Origin: Strongylocentrotus droebachiensis
Lineage: Eukaryota; Echinodermata; Echinoidea; Camarodonta; Strongylocentrotidae
Length of the DNA: 64,000 nt
Direction of reading: 5' to 3'
Assembly (NCBI GenBank): GCA_035222895.1
Contig: JAVYIG010006835.1
Coordinates: 47,059 to 111,058, forward strand
The notes under the pieces were generated by a model. The model ran no database searches, was not told where the DNA came from, and saw only the letters and a list, made by a program, of their open reading frames with translations. The translations under genes and the position numbers were made by a program. This document shows positions 35,685-55,273 of this stretch, in pieces (position 1 is the first letter of the stretch; the number at the start of each line of letters is the position of its first letter).

Positions 35685-36195
35685 TGATATCTGAGCCCCC
35701 CAATATATATTTTTGGGGGGGGGCTGTGCCCCCCAAGCACCCCCGGTTCCTAAGCCTATGTACAGGTCAATGAAGTCTACTTTTTGAAACTTAAAGGGAT
35801 TGGGTGACTTTGTCTCAGGTTCTGAAACAAAATCCTGGAATGATAGTTAGGGGCTAGTTCTGATCGGAAAACGACCCAAATATCGGAGTATGGCTAGCTG
35901 CCCCAGGGCCTTGTCCTATATACGGATCAGGGAAAAAATACTTTAACAATTTCGGGGGCTACTTGTATGACTTTCGGGGGCTCTTTTTGGCATTTCGGGG
36001 GCTGATTCACCCCGAGCCCCCGTGTATTTTCCCCTGATACGGATAAGTGAGCGCCTTGATCGGTCCACTTCTAACTCGTGTTTTTAGCCCTTCTTTCTTT
36101 TCTTTTTCCTTTCCTTTCTTTTTCTTTCCTTTCCTTTTTTTTTCAAAGAGGGGGGGAGGGGCGGGTCCGTCGCCCCCCGTATGTCCGCGCCTGAG
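35628..36195. repeat. G/C-rich hAT-like terminal debris
   Basis: It contains repeated GAAATATTGGGGG-CTCA blocks, an inverted end CCGGTTCCTAAGCCTATG at 35749-35766 and CGCGCCTG near 36186. Several element ends are jumbled together and I cannot assign individual boundaries. Confidence 0.4.
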
Positions 36196-36319
36196 TGACA
36201 CCCACATAAACTAACCTTATTTATTACCGAACAAAAATAAAGAAAGAGCCCCTCGACACCATAGGTCTAAGTAATCAGCCAGTTGCTACCCCCCCCCCAC
36301 CAAAATAAACTTTAAAAGT

Positions 36320-36558
36320 GAATTTTTTGTTCTAATTTGATGCCAGTGATTTACAGATGCTGCTGAAACGGTCTAATTTTCCGGGATTTTTCCACACTTT
36401 TTAGTAAATTATACTTTTTATGCGTTTGTGGGAGAATGACAAATTTCAAAATTTACAGTCAGGCAAGAAATGTGCTTATTTACTATTTAGAGGCCTACTA
36501 CGGCGGGCTTGGGGGCTCAAGCCCCCCCCCCCCCCCCACACACTTTTGAAAAAGTATA
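36320..36558 (+). repeat. Left part of a repeat interrupted by the nested TTAA element
   Basis: It is homologous to 59090-59335: TGATTTACA-ATG, TAGTAAATTATACTTTTTA, ACAGTCAGGCAAGAAAT, TTTAGAGGCCTAC and TTTTGAAAAAGTATA occur in the same order. The homologue continues without interruption into sequence resumed here at 38010. Confidence 0.8.
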
Positions 36559-36562
36559 TTAA

Positions 36563-38009
36563 AGTTGATACTCTAAGACAATCCCAAATACTGAGATAAA
36601 TACATAAATAGAAAGCTTTTAACCCCCATAATAACACCAAATGGTGTCCACCCGACAAAACAAGTTTAGAATAATGAATTTATTCGAGTAAACTCTACCA
36701 AAATATCTAAGTCTGAAACCCGGAAGTGCACGTAGAGTCGGGCCTCTATCTGTGACGTCACGAACGGGAGTCATGGGCTCAGTGAGAGTGAATGGCAGTG
36801 ATATCCCTACGTAAATGCTATCCTTTCAGAGCTTAGATTTGTTGTTGTTAAGGAGTATATTTGATGGATTTTCTGTTTTCATTTGAATGAAGAATAACGA
36901 AGCAACATTTTCCAGTCGCTGATTTCTTTTTATATCCTCATATTCACCTATTTGGTAGAGATTTAAGACGAGTTACTGCTTAGGAATTAAAGTTAAATCG
37001 TGCACTTATGAATAGGCGGATGCATTATATTGTCATCAGATGTACATGAGCAGTTTTGTAAAACGAATAGGTCTAGAACTATGATAGTACTTATCATAGA
37101 TGTGTGTGACTGCCTCAAAAAAATGATACAGTACCAGTTAAACATTTTATGTTGTAAAATATCAAACTTGAACGAGATCATGCAAGCGCGCTTCCTCTAT
37201 AATATTTTGGCGAGTGATGCGGCTCTTGCATGAACGTTCGTTGAGCGAGCAGAATCGGGAGGTAAGACCAAGCCGCTGCTCTAGGCGCTGCTTGCTTGTG
37301 ATGGAACGTACGTGCGCTAGTTATATGTTTATCGGCAATTGCAAGAGAATGAAAGCGACGTTGCCAGCTAAGAAAAACAACTAACAAAGACTTGCTCCTG
37401 ACTACCGGTGTCAGAATTGGTAGATGAAGGATGTTCAAGGCCAAGGAAGGCGAAAGACATGGGAAAAAGGAAGAAGAAACCATCGGGAGATCGCTGTAGT
37501 GTATGGTAATGAACTGTGCATGGGTAGACAGCTACTGTTCACTCCGTGCCTGGGCCGATTACAACACCAAAACAAAAATTACATGGTGAAAATATCGACT
37601 AATAGCACATCGTTGGCATGTATATGTCATAATTTTTAAAAGGGGAATTGATATTAATACTATGAAGTACTAGGGGAAGGTAAAGAATTGTACATAGAAT
37701 TATGATTTATTAGACTTTTCAGCCTTTGAAACAAAAATATGCAGAAAATCGTATCACTCTGCACATGTTTGCTATGGAACATCCGGGTACGTGAATATAA
37801 TCTCTCCCGGACGTGAGGTCATAAATAGTAGACCAGCGTCGTGACTGATTTTCTATGCAAAGAGAGGCGGATATTTTAGACATTTCAATTGAGGATTTCG
37901 AGTAGACAGAATTTTTTGTGATATACTAAGTAATTGAAAAACTTAAAAATAACATATACTTGCCGTAGGTAACAAATTTAGGGACATTTATTTGCTTAGA
38001 GTATCAACT
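36563..38009. mobile_element. 1447-bp TTAA-flanked DNA transposon, nested
   Basis: Perfect 15-bp inverted termini AGTTGATACTCTAAG and CTTAGAGTATCAACT are flanked by TTAA at 36559-36562 and 38010-38013. TTAA duplication is typical of piggyBac and Kolobok elements. Removing the element and one TTAA restores the host repeat as seen at 59325-59345. No transposase frame is recognisable, so it is non-autonomous. Confidence 0.85.
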
Positions 38010-38013
38010 TTAA

Positions 38014-38430
38014 AGAGAATTAAATAAAAAGAAATAGAAAAGAAAGTATGCTCATGTGACCGTAATTAAATGCCCATACCCCTGTGCTTCCGGGGGCTCT
38101 GCCCCCTGGACCCCACCTTGGGACCTAAGGCTGGCCCCTGTATGCTAATCTGACCTTAATTTTAAAGCCTAAAACCCCTGCGCTTCCGGGGACTCCGCCC
38201 CTTGGACCATACGCCAATTAGTGACCTGCCAGTGTTATGAATAAGGTATTAAAATATGCTCATCTGACCGTAATTAAATGCCCCTACCCCCTGAGAATCC
38301 GCCAATTTGTGCTACGCTCTACCTTATCTTAAATACTCTAGCCTCCCCCACTCACTTTCAACCCCATTTGTAATCACTTTTATTTCCCATTTAACTCCTT
38401 CATTAAACCTCGAAACGCCCCCAAATACTT
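38014..38430 (+). repeat. Right part of the interrupted repeat (GCTTCCGGGGGCTC satellite type)
   Basis: It contains ATGCTCATGTGACCGTAATT, CTTCCGGGGGCTCTGCCCCC and GACCTGCCAGTG, the same units that form the array at 59340-60330. Confidence 0.75.
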
Positions 38431-38744
38431 GGAGCTGGGCCTGTATCACGAGTATATACTAGTAGTGAGTTGGTTGATGTACGAAGCCACTTACAAAAGT
38501 ATAATCGATTACAACAGTTGTGGGGCCGATATCACGAGTATGCCTTCATAAAATAAAGGTTTTAAAGAAAATATTCACTTCTACTTTCAAAAGGACTGGC
38601 CCATTTGCTTTAAAAAAATTGTAGAGTTATTATTATGTAATTTCTAGAAAAAATGTCAACCACATCATTTACAATGAGTCTAAATACATTGATTTGCCGA
38701 GTTGCTTCCTTTTATCAAATATACACGTAAAACAATGGGGGGAC

Positions 38745-38876
38745 AAAATGTGCGGATAGCAAACCGCACGGATCGTCCCTCGGACGATCCGTGCGAGCAG
38801 AAAACCCGCATATTATGTCCGACGGACAAACGAAACTGGTAGGACAAATGGTGCGGTCACACCGGCAAATGCAAGG
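38745..38876. repeat. CpG-rich hairpin cluster, copy B
   Basis: CGCACGGATCGTCC / GGACGATCCGTGCG is a perfect 14-base stem with a CTC loop, followed by TGTCCGACGGACA and, at the right end, GCGGTCACACCGG, the complement of the start of copy A at 33056. Confidence 0.6.
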
Positions 38877-40470
38877 CAGGCAGTTCACGTAGAGTTCGTA
38901 GTCTTTGTCGAAAGCGCAAGCTGCAATATATAGAACTTTGCTCAGTGTCATGGTTTCATGGCTTTTAATTGCACTCACGATCGCGTAGTCTACACGTTAT
39001 CATGTTTTGGGTACTTTCGTATAGATAAAACACGCTTTATCTGATCTTAAATATATACCAAAGAAGAAGAAAATTTGGCTGAAATGTGTGTTTGGTGTAG
39101 AAAACCCACTATGGACATTAACATTTAATATGGCATAGTACAAAAGACCAAAGAGGCCTTGAAGTTGCTTTAAAAGGACCAAAGGATCAGCTATTCTAGA
39201 AAGTCAAGAGGACTGCCATAAACTATTTTGGGGAATAATGAGATCACTGCAAATCCCCATTTTGGTATCAAATTACAATGATAGGCTACCTGTGCTTATG
39301 TGGCTTTGATATAACCGTGATGTCTTAGGTACCCCAAATCTGATGTTAAGGACCATGTAACAATATGTAACAATGATTTGTTCTAAACTGCGTAAAAAAC
39401 CGATGGGCCCCTAAAATATATAATTTTGGCACTTTGGCCACCGATTTTTCAAAAAAGCATTACAATTTTACATAGGAATCCGCATTTTAAAAAGGTGAAC
39501 ATCATTCCCCTATCGGAGCCGTCTGTGTCGGCCTACCTGACTTAAGTGAATGAAAAACTTTACTATACGACACCTTAATAGATATAGTGCCCCGTATTCT
39601 ACAAAATTTAAACCTGACGCTGAATAAAAAGCTTTTGTTCAAAATTGGACTGAGATCTGAGTTTTCCCTTCGTTAAGGTCAGGTTTAACTGTTAGAATAT
39701 TACGAACCATCGTTATAGTAGGCATGCAAGGTCAAAGTCATTCCAAAGACTTAATCATTCCACACCAAAAAGCCATTCCAAGTGAACTTGAGACCAGGTT
39801 TAGCTACATGTTACAAATAATAATGTACTTGGCAAAGGAAACGCATTATTGAGCATGACCTCCAAGAGAACTTCGGACTCCGATCTGGAAATGATCGTCA
39901 ACTGACGATTGTACAAATTTGCTCGGGCCAAGCCGATCATTACAAGTCATAAAGTATAAATTGATAACTGCACTGCAGTATAGTGTCGAGGCATTTTGCT
40001 TGGATTAACTAAATTGTAAGTAGGCCTTGCTTATTATTCATGTTGAACGCATTGAATTATGTAGGAGTCTCTTTCTTTACTTTCAGTGGGCCTACCACGG
40101 CATCACAATCTAAATCTAGATCCAGAATGAGGAGGAGGAGGCGGAGCCGACAGAGAGAAGGGGGAGGGGTAAAATGAATGAAGATAGGAAGTGGGCAGTG
40201 GTATTGGTCTAGCTAAACTATATAGGACATACATTTAAAAGAAAGATTTTATAATGTGCAAGCAGAGACACCAATTACTAACGACAGAAAGACGTGTATA
40301 TCATTATCTTGAGCATATCCTAATCCTAAGCGCAAGTTGCGTCAGCTGGTGGGTCATGAGTGCAATATCATGTTAGGTATTTGACCCGCTGTTATGCTTC
40401 GTATATTATTGATGGGGGGGGGGGGTATTAACTGCAAACCTTTTCCGTCCCCTCCCCCTTCCCTACCACC
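38877..40470. other. Intergenic region upstream of the methyltransferase
   Basis: No exon recognised. It may contain the promoter and a non-coding first exon, since an acceptor-like AG sits directly before the start codon region at 40874. Confidence 0.4.
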
Positions 40471-40479
40471 CTATATTTT

Positions 40480-40524
40480 GTTCTCTCTCTTTCTCTCTCT
40501 CTCTCTCCTTCTCCCTCTCTCTCT

Positions 40525-40561
<37 letters not shown>

Positions 40562-40575
40562 TCCCTCTCTCTTCA
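40480..40575. repeat. (TC)n microsatellite upstream of the methyltransferase
   Basis: CT/TC tract about 300 bases before the first coding exon. Confidence 0.95.
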
Positions 40576-40880
40576 GAGTTGGGGGTTGTCAGGATATCAC
40601 ATTTTATTTGGTAATCACTTCTTTTGGAGAACGGGGGGGGGGGGCAATCCAGGCTTAGCCGCTTTTCTATACAAAGAAACATTTCTTCCCTCTCCAATAA
40701 TCAATGCATTATCATTGTGACAGGGGAAAATAATTGAAGTCTGTATGGTACACCGAGAAAAAAGGTTAGACCACCCGCATATTTTTATGAAAGTGGGGGT
40801 GGCTATTTAGCTTGTCTAAATTTGATAGCCCATTCACAAAATTTACATAATTAATTCTGTTCTCTAATCATGCAGGTTAA

Positions 40881-42196
40881 ATGATGTCTTCTCGAATTTT
40901 CGAAGGATCGGTCTTGGCCAACGACTATGTTCAATATCGACCCAGCGTTCCTGAAATCGTGACTGAGTCTGTGATCAAACACACCAGAGTAAATTAAATT
41001 CCAAAGATTCCAAAGAAATTTGAAATTATGAAGACCATTGTAATTATATTATCTTTTAATTATCTGATGTTGTTTTTTGGGGGTCAGACTTTTTTCAGGG
41101 TTTTCTATGATCGCTTATATTATGTTGTCAATAAAATTACGGAAAGAGTGGTAAATGACGGACGTAGATGAATGAGCGAATGAATGGGTGAATATATGAA
41201 TGGATGAATGAGAGAATGGATGGGTGAGGGTATTGAACAATTACTCTAAATGTATATTTGTTTTATTAAATATGGCATATACATATTATATAGTGATCGA
41301 CCAAGTACACAGTATTCCGCAGTTACAACATGATTTCATTATTTAGGCCAACACCCTTATAAACGCATGATCTTTGCACTTACCAATCTGACATTAGGAA
41401 CATTTAAATAATTAGACAATCATGTTTATTGAAATACCCTTTTGCATCTACAATGACAATGATGATGTTGAGGATGATGATACGAATAGTAATAATAGCG
41501 ATTCTACAATAAATACTAAAATACATGCATATAATTATGACCGAAGAAAGTAACATTCCAAACAATAATTAATCCTAACCACCTTTCTAAAGCCCTTCTG
41601 TAATTTGATATCACATGCAGTACAGCACTGATCCCAAACCGGGGCTGGTAGTGGATGTTGGGTGTGGTTCTGGTCAGTTCACTCAAAGTCTCGCCAGACA
41701 TTTCGACCGGGCTCTGGGATTCGACATCAGTGAAGCTCAGATTGAAGAGGCAAAGAAGCACAATCAATTCAGTCATGTTGAGTACAGGTAATATCTACCT
41801 CTAGTCATATAGGCATGTACGAGGCGGGACTTGGTGGGGGCGGGAGCCGAGGGGCGGGATGGGCGGGAAGGGGCGGAGGGTTCTACCAATTTTCGGACAC
41901 TTAGCACTTCATGTTTGCATGGACAGTAACGTGGTCTATAAGCAGTGATTATAATTTGCTTAGATCGTATATTTTGATGAAATTACAATTTAACTCCTGA
42001 AGTATCAAGTTTGTTCGCTTGCTTCACTCGGGAATATTTGTGGCAAGTGACATCACCCCTCCCTCCGATGGAGGAGGGGGCTGCTTATTGCAACCCACAA
42101 AAAATGGTGTATGCACTTAAAAATATTAAGTGCACGTAGTCGCAGAACTTAGAAAAGGTATACTGTTGGAGAATGCATTGCTTCCCATTCCCTTTG

Positions 42197-42229
<33 letters not shown>

Positions 42230-42244
42230 CCTCTCTCTCTCTTC

Positions 42245-42309
<65 letters not shown>

Positions 42310-45268
42310 GTTCTCTCATTCTCTAAGAAATCTGCTAATTCAAGTATATTCATCTTCCTTTAAAAAATTCTTTTAACTTGTTTGTACAGGCTGTAAATGT
42401 AAGGTTGTTAAATGCATGAAGTATCATTTTAATATAATGAAATTAAAATTTCGTCATCCTTCTTTCATGGTCCAGCATCTCTCCAGCTGAAAGATTACCA
42501 CTGGAAGATGGTTCCGTGGATCTGTTAACGGTCGCCTCTGCAGTTCACTGGTTCGATATGCCTGCTTTTACTCGTGAAGCTGACCGTGTATTGAAGCCTG
42601 GAGGGTGCATAGCCGTCATAGGGACCTATCGCATCAGGACTGTCAACCACCAAAATGAGCTAATCAAATCAAAACTGATAGCATGCAGAGAGAAATATGT
42701 TAGTATTAGACAACACAAATACATTGTCACATGTTCATTCCATATCCTTTACAAATTCGAAATTGATTGTATGATGAATTGACCCATACCAAAGGGAAAT
42801 TAACGTTGGCTAAATGCCCAAACAGCAATGAAACTCACTCTACGCAGTGTTTATTAATGTGATCAACACATTCGATACACAGAAAAATAACTTAGACCTA
42901 TAGATCATGTATATAGTCACATGATTTGGCAAAGCTTTTGATAGAAGAAAGTCCGTGTCTTTTTGAGAATATTTTTATTTAAACGCTTGGCAAAAACGCA
43001 CCGTGGTGAACTTTTTGTTCTGCCTGCTCCTTCCTTGCTTGTCAGATTCATAAAATATTGTTTGCTAAAAAATGCCTCACAAAGTTTGAGAACTGTTTTT
43101 TTCTTTCTATTTGCTCTTTAGGGTTATCGTATCACCCGTGCCCCTAATCACAACTTTTTCCTCCTCCTCCTCTTCCTCTTCCTCTTCTTCTTCTTCTTCT
43201 TCTTCTTCTTTTCTTTTCTTTTTAACAGACGCAAGAGCTCGACAAGTACAGAGTAATTGACACTAAGACGTATTACAAATTCTATGAGACGTTGGAATTC
43301 CCTTCCTATGACATGACAAGGTTACGTGCACATTCTTGTTAATTAACGTCCTTCATCTTTTTATTTAGGGGTGGGAGTCTTGAGAACTGTAATATTTTTA
43401 AAAATTCAAGTTTTCAGACGAAGCTGCTGAAAAGGATCCAATTTGTTTAAAAGCATAATGATTCCACTAAAAAGCTAGGGAATTTAAAATGTATATAACT
43501 TATAAGAATATAGGGCTAAACCAAAAAAATCAATATGGGCAAATTACTTATTATGTGCATAGGCAGACAAGAAATTTAGACAATTTACGACGGAGAGAGG
43601 ACCATAATGATAACACTGTGAAAAACATAAACATGCAAAGATGGTCCCGTGACGCTACGCGAAAGGGACTTTTGTTCGCGTTTACTATAATACTCTAATG
43701 GTTTACAGTGTTTTTGTTTTCATCAAAAACTTGGAAATCAACTAAATAAGCTGTTTCGCAAGATAAATCCAAAATATGATAATTGTAATTATCATCATCA
43801 TGATAAACAGGCACACAGGGTGAATCATATATACTCAAATATTAAAGTAAGATATAAATTATCATTTTATCAGTATGAAACTCGATATTATTAATTGTGC
43901 GTTTCCACATTAAAATGCGCATCAAATTATTTATATCTTAATTTGTCTAATCAGTTTTTATAATAATTTCTTTCTAAACATGATTAGGTGTTCTATGGAA
44001 TACAACCGAACACTGACAGCCCCTGCCTTCATCAATTTTCTGCAAACTCTGTCATTTTCCATTAAGTATACGGAACGTCATCCCAATACAACACTCTTCG
44101 AGGAATACAGAGATAAGTACGTTTTATTATTATCTAATTACAACATAAGAAAGCCCATCACTGCAACTGGAGAAGAAGAAAAAAAATGTTCACTGGAAAA
44201 AAGAAAAACAATTCTAGAAAAAAGAGGGCGCTTATTCAGAACTGTGACCATACTTTCGACCCTTGACTCCGGCATGGAGATACCTTATTATAACACACCC
44301 AAAATCATCTGAATCTTCCAAATATAATATATAACATAATTTTTTTTTTCAGTGGCAGTAATGGGCTTTCGTAGCTAGACAGTAGCAGTTATTGTTATTT
44401 TGAACAAGGGGTGGCGTCCGTAATATTGTAGTTCCCCAAAATTAAACAAGGCGCCCTCATATGTCTCTTTCATCAATCAATAATACTGATAATGCATTAA
44501 TGCTAATTTCATACTGATTGTAACATGTCAATATCTTTGGAAATAGGACGAAGATCGAATGTAATACATTCAATCTTCGTCCCATTTCCAAAGCTACCCA
44601 AAAAACAGTAACAGCTGGAATGATAAAGTAAGTCTACAATAATAAATGTAAAAATAATTTATGAAATAAATATTGTACAATAGCTGTTATAGTTAAAAAC
44701 AGTGGCAAATTCAAAAAAGATTTCTAACTACTAGTCCCTGCACACTTTCTTTTTTCCCGCCCCCCCCCCCAATTTTAGTCATTTGGTAGTTTCGTTTTTA
44801 CAGGAATTAAAGAACAATCTGAATAATGCTGATGTTCTGATAGCTCACAAACAAGATATTATTAGTCCTATTTTTATGCAAGCCTAGACATGAGTGTATA
44901 ATCAAGTAAATCAACGATATTTCATGATGAAAACTAATGTAAGTTATTGGAACTATACTCTGGTATTTTAAAAACGTTCAGACACTGAATGACACGAAAC
45001 CAACAAGACTTTATTTTTGATAAATTCGGATTGGGAATTGAACATATTATTTACCTAAATAATCATGGTAATTTAATATTACGATAAAATAATAAAGCGC
45101 AGAACTGATATACGCTCTAAATATGATGATGTATTCTCTTTTTGTATTTCTAGCTTACATTCTATCTTGGTTTCCGAGAAAGAAGAAAAAGAGGCATCTT
45201 TTCAGCTCACATGGTTCTATGACATTCTGATAGCTCGCAAACCAATACCAACCATGCCAACGGTGTAG
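40881..45268 (+). CDS. Class I SAM-dependent methyltransferase (TMT1 / DDB_G0268948-like)
   Basis: Exons: 40881-40988, 41621-41787, 42476-42698, 43229-43320, 43988-44116 and 45154-45268 (stop TAG). Phases agree at every junction, giving 277 aa. A possible acceptor AG just before 40875 suggests an upstream non-coding exon, and a second in-frame ATG follows at 40884. Motif I is [10 protein letters not shown], followed by the acidic GFDIS strand end, a post-motif [20 protein letters not shown] and RVLKPGG. The C-terminal [15 protein letters not shown] and [10 protein letters not shown] fit the small cytosolic methyltransferase family that includes yeast trans-aconitate methyltransferase. The methyl acceptor cannot be read from sequence, and animal members are mostly uncharacterised. 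The gene converges with the deoxyhypusine synthase-like gene. Confidence 0.88.
42205..42325. repeat. (TC)n microsatellite in methyltransferase intron 2
   Basis: A C run followed by a CT/TC tract about 150 bases before the exon 3 acceptor. Confidence 0.95.
43155..43215. repeat. (CTT)n tract serving as polypyrimidine tract of methyltransferase exon 4
   Basis: A CTC/CTT repeat ends about 15 bases before the acceptor CAG at 43226-43228. Confidence 0.85.
44535..44593. repeat. 59-bp near-perfect palindrome in methyltransferase intron 5
   Basis: Two 29-base arms (44535-44563 and 44565-44593) around a single base differ at only two positions. Both would be G-U wobbles if the minus strand were transcribed. 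The arms begin CTTTGGAAAT and end ATTTCCAAAG. No element boundaries or target duplication seen. Confidence 0.85.
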
Positions 45269-46105
45269 GCCTTTACATGTAAATATCCCAATACTGAAAC
45301 TCAGGTCGGTGCGTCATAATAAGCGAGGCTCAATTTCCTCTTCTAGTTATTATATACGTCGTGTTTTCTTAAACCAGTTGAGAAGTTATTATTTCAGTCA
45401 AACCATTTATTTTCCGCTATAAAAACACATGCAAAACTAACAAAGTTGAAGGAATAGAAGGTCTAAGATTCTCGACTTCGAAAGTTTGTTATGATTAGTT
45501 TCTTTATACAGATAAGAGTAATTTCCTTTCAAACTTGGTAAGATTCCCGATGCTGTAGCAAATCAACCAGTCTCAAGTTGTTTCAATTCAGGCGAAATAT
45601 TCGCTTCCGTTTACATTATTGTTTTTTCTTCACTGAACTTGTTTTACTTTCGACTTCCCCACATTTACTGATACAATCATGTAAAAATATGGTCCACTTT
45701 TCTTCGTGTAATTTCGACTACGTAGATCATCCTCAACTACTGTTTGCAGGTGCCTGCATTATAAATTTTCTTGTATTCGTTTTTTTGTTAAATACTTCAA
45801 AATTACACTCCTTTACAGACAAACAATTAAGGGCGGTGCTGGAGAAGAAGAAGAAGAAGAAGGAAGGAAAAGTCGAAGGAAAAGAAAGCACATTTTGTGG
45901 AGCATTGCGTGTGTCAAAATCTCAGACAAGCAAGCCGCAACAACTACATAGAAGATTGGGGGGGGGATTGCTATTTTTTAAATATTTGAATAGTAAGGAG
46001 TTCATCTGCCCGCCCCCGTTACGCCGCCCTTGCAAAATGTTCCTGTTAAATAATTGTGGTGTCCATTTTTATAGGATATGGACGTAATAACGATATGCAT
46101 TTTCA

Positions 46106-46190
46106 CAGGCGCGTACGCCTGTTGGGGTCGACCCCCCCCCTCAAATTTGTTTTTGTGTGTGTTTTTGAGGACCCCCCCCCCCCCCACTCA
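46106..46190. mobile_element. hAT-like fragment (CAGGCGCGTACGC end)
   Basis: It begins CAGGCGCGTACGCCTG, followed by C runs like the element at 63277-63767. No matching right end. Confidence 0.5.
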
Positions 46191-46539
46191 TTTATTTATT
46201 TTATTTAAAAAATAAAAAAAAATATGCTAATGGTGACCTAAAAAAGGTGACCTTATGTTCGGTGATATTTGATATTTGATATGTGTGGCATGATTAATTT
46301 TGCTAGGGATGTTATTTGGATCTGCAAAGACCGAATTAATACCCAAATCCCAATTGTTTTATTCAAACATCACATAAGCAACTTTGGCGCAAGTCGATTT
46401 TTGCACTCTCGCAAACAATGCCTCCTGTTCATCCAATCGTGAACACATACCACACAAAATGACATTATTGTTTACTGTTTACTAGGTTAATGATATATGT
46501 TTATTTTGCAAATGAGAATTTTTTTTTAACTGCTTGTAT

Positions 46540-46670
46540 AAACGTTATAAACGATGTAAATATGTTCATGTTTATGCATGGCCCCATGGAAGACCACTAC
46601 TTGTAGGTGAATGGGCTACCCTGTCAAAAGATTAGAAATAAATAAATATATAAAATGTAAAATAATTTAC
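46540..46670 (+). mobile_element. Possible retrotransposon 3' end with AAAT tail
   Basis: CATGGAAGACCAC, GGGCTACCCTGTCAAAAG and an AAATAAATAAAT tail resemble 3' ends of RTE-type LINEs or their SINEs. Confidence 0.4.
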
Positions 46671-47797
46671 TGTTCATAGATGATTTTTTTAATAATTAGC
46701 AATTTTCTATGTGTAACCTTCTTTTGGACTCACACTGTATAACGTCTGTTCAAACACTCTCACATTAAAAATACACCGTGAAAGACGAAGTAATATAGAC
46801 ATAGTCAATGAAATCCCCCAAAACCAAAATTTAAAACAATCTGATATTCTGTTTATGTCTCATCCAATTACGTATGATCTAATTACAAATGTAGTAGGCT
46901 ATTCATTATTCAATTTCGAATGCTAAGTAATAAAAGTTTGATTATATCAAACTAAATGCATGTAACGTTTACAGAAGCATAACTGTTCAATATTCTTTAC
47001 TTCCTTTCTTAAAAAAAAACACAAATACAATCCGAAAAATCCAACCATTCATGAAGAAGTCATTTTCTGGTTTAAAAAATATCAAATAATATGATAGACA
47101 TCTTAATTTGAATATGTAATAAGCTACTATCAATTGAAACAACATATCATATAATATTAAATGTTTAATATGCAACATTAAATATTATTATCTAATGATT
47201 ATATACTCTATGAATTATATTTCACATATTCATTTCAGTTAGTATAAACAACACTACCCCACGCTCTACTAACTCTGTAATAATAAAAAGAATAGATAAT
47301 CAAACCTAGCTCTCTCTGTATTCCCCTCTTACACACAATATGGCAAACCGCTTCCCCATTTTACAAAACCTGAATATTCATTAAAAGCATTTACAACCCA
47401 TTACATGAGTGGATACAGGGCAGAACTAAAGTGAGAGGGGTGGGGGCAACATTTACCCCGGCAATACATGTACCCAGGCACATGATTTCCAGAATCAAAA
47501 CCGCCCTTTCTAGAACCTCTCATTATTAAGAGTAACAATTTATCTTTCCCGATTTTTTTCTCGAAAAATAGTAAACATTTACATGTAGTTCCCGCGGATA
47601 GTTTTTTCTTTCTTCTTCTATAAATATGATTTCGATAATCTCGCCGTCCAAGGGTGTGGAATGGGGATTGTTCCCAAAAATATTTTTAAAATGTGAGTTA
47701 GTTGGCCATTACCATTTTCTTCTATTTTTGTTTAACGGGGGAGGAGGAGAACGTTTCGACCCCCCTCCCAATCCTGACTTGTAGAAGGTCAGTTGCA

Positions 47798-54966
<7,169 letters not shown>

Positions 54967-55188
54967 TGCAGTTCCAGCGTATCCTCAACTGTGTACTAAA
55001 ACACAAAGTATAAATTATTTGATTTCGAAATCCATATAAATTTCAAAACACTTTCTATGTGAAATAAGGACCTATTTTGGTAAATCACTAGATGCAAATA
55101 GAATGTGCACCACTGTCAAAGACGTTTAAACGATGCCTGCCCGCGCAACGGCATGAGTGAGGCGCGAAGGCTCAGTGGACTCGTAATC

Positions 55189-55273
55189 CAGGGGCGGATC
55201 CCTGGCCCAAAAAAAGTAATTTAGTCCTCACTTACCCCCACCCCTCCCTCGCCGCCGGCTGGATCCGCCCCCG
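55189..55273. mobile_element. Short hAT-like MITE upstream of the deoxyhypusine synthase-like gene
   Basis: CAGGGGCGGATCC on the left and GGATCCGCCCCCG on the right form an inverted pair around about 60 bases. Confidence 0.5.

Larger units (their letters stand above)
45269..47797. other. Convergent intergenic region between methyltransferase and deoxyhypusine synthase-like gene
   Basis: Expected to hold both 3' UTRs. Recognisable content is limited to a hAT-like fragment (46106-46190) and a possible retrotransposon tail (46540-46670). Confidence 0.5.

Noticed and set aside
42130..42376. Ser/Leu-rich frames
   Set aside because: Read through of the (TC)n microsatellite in a methyltransferase intron.
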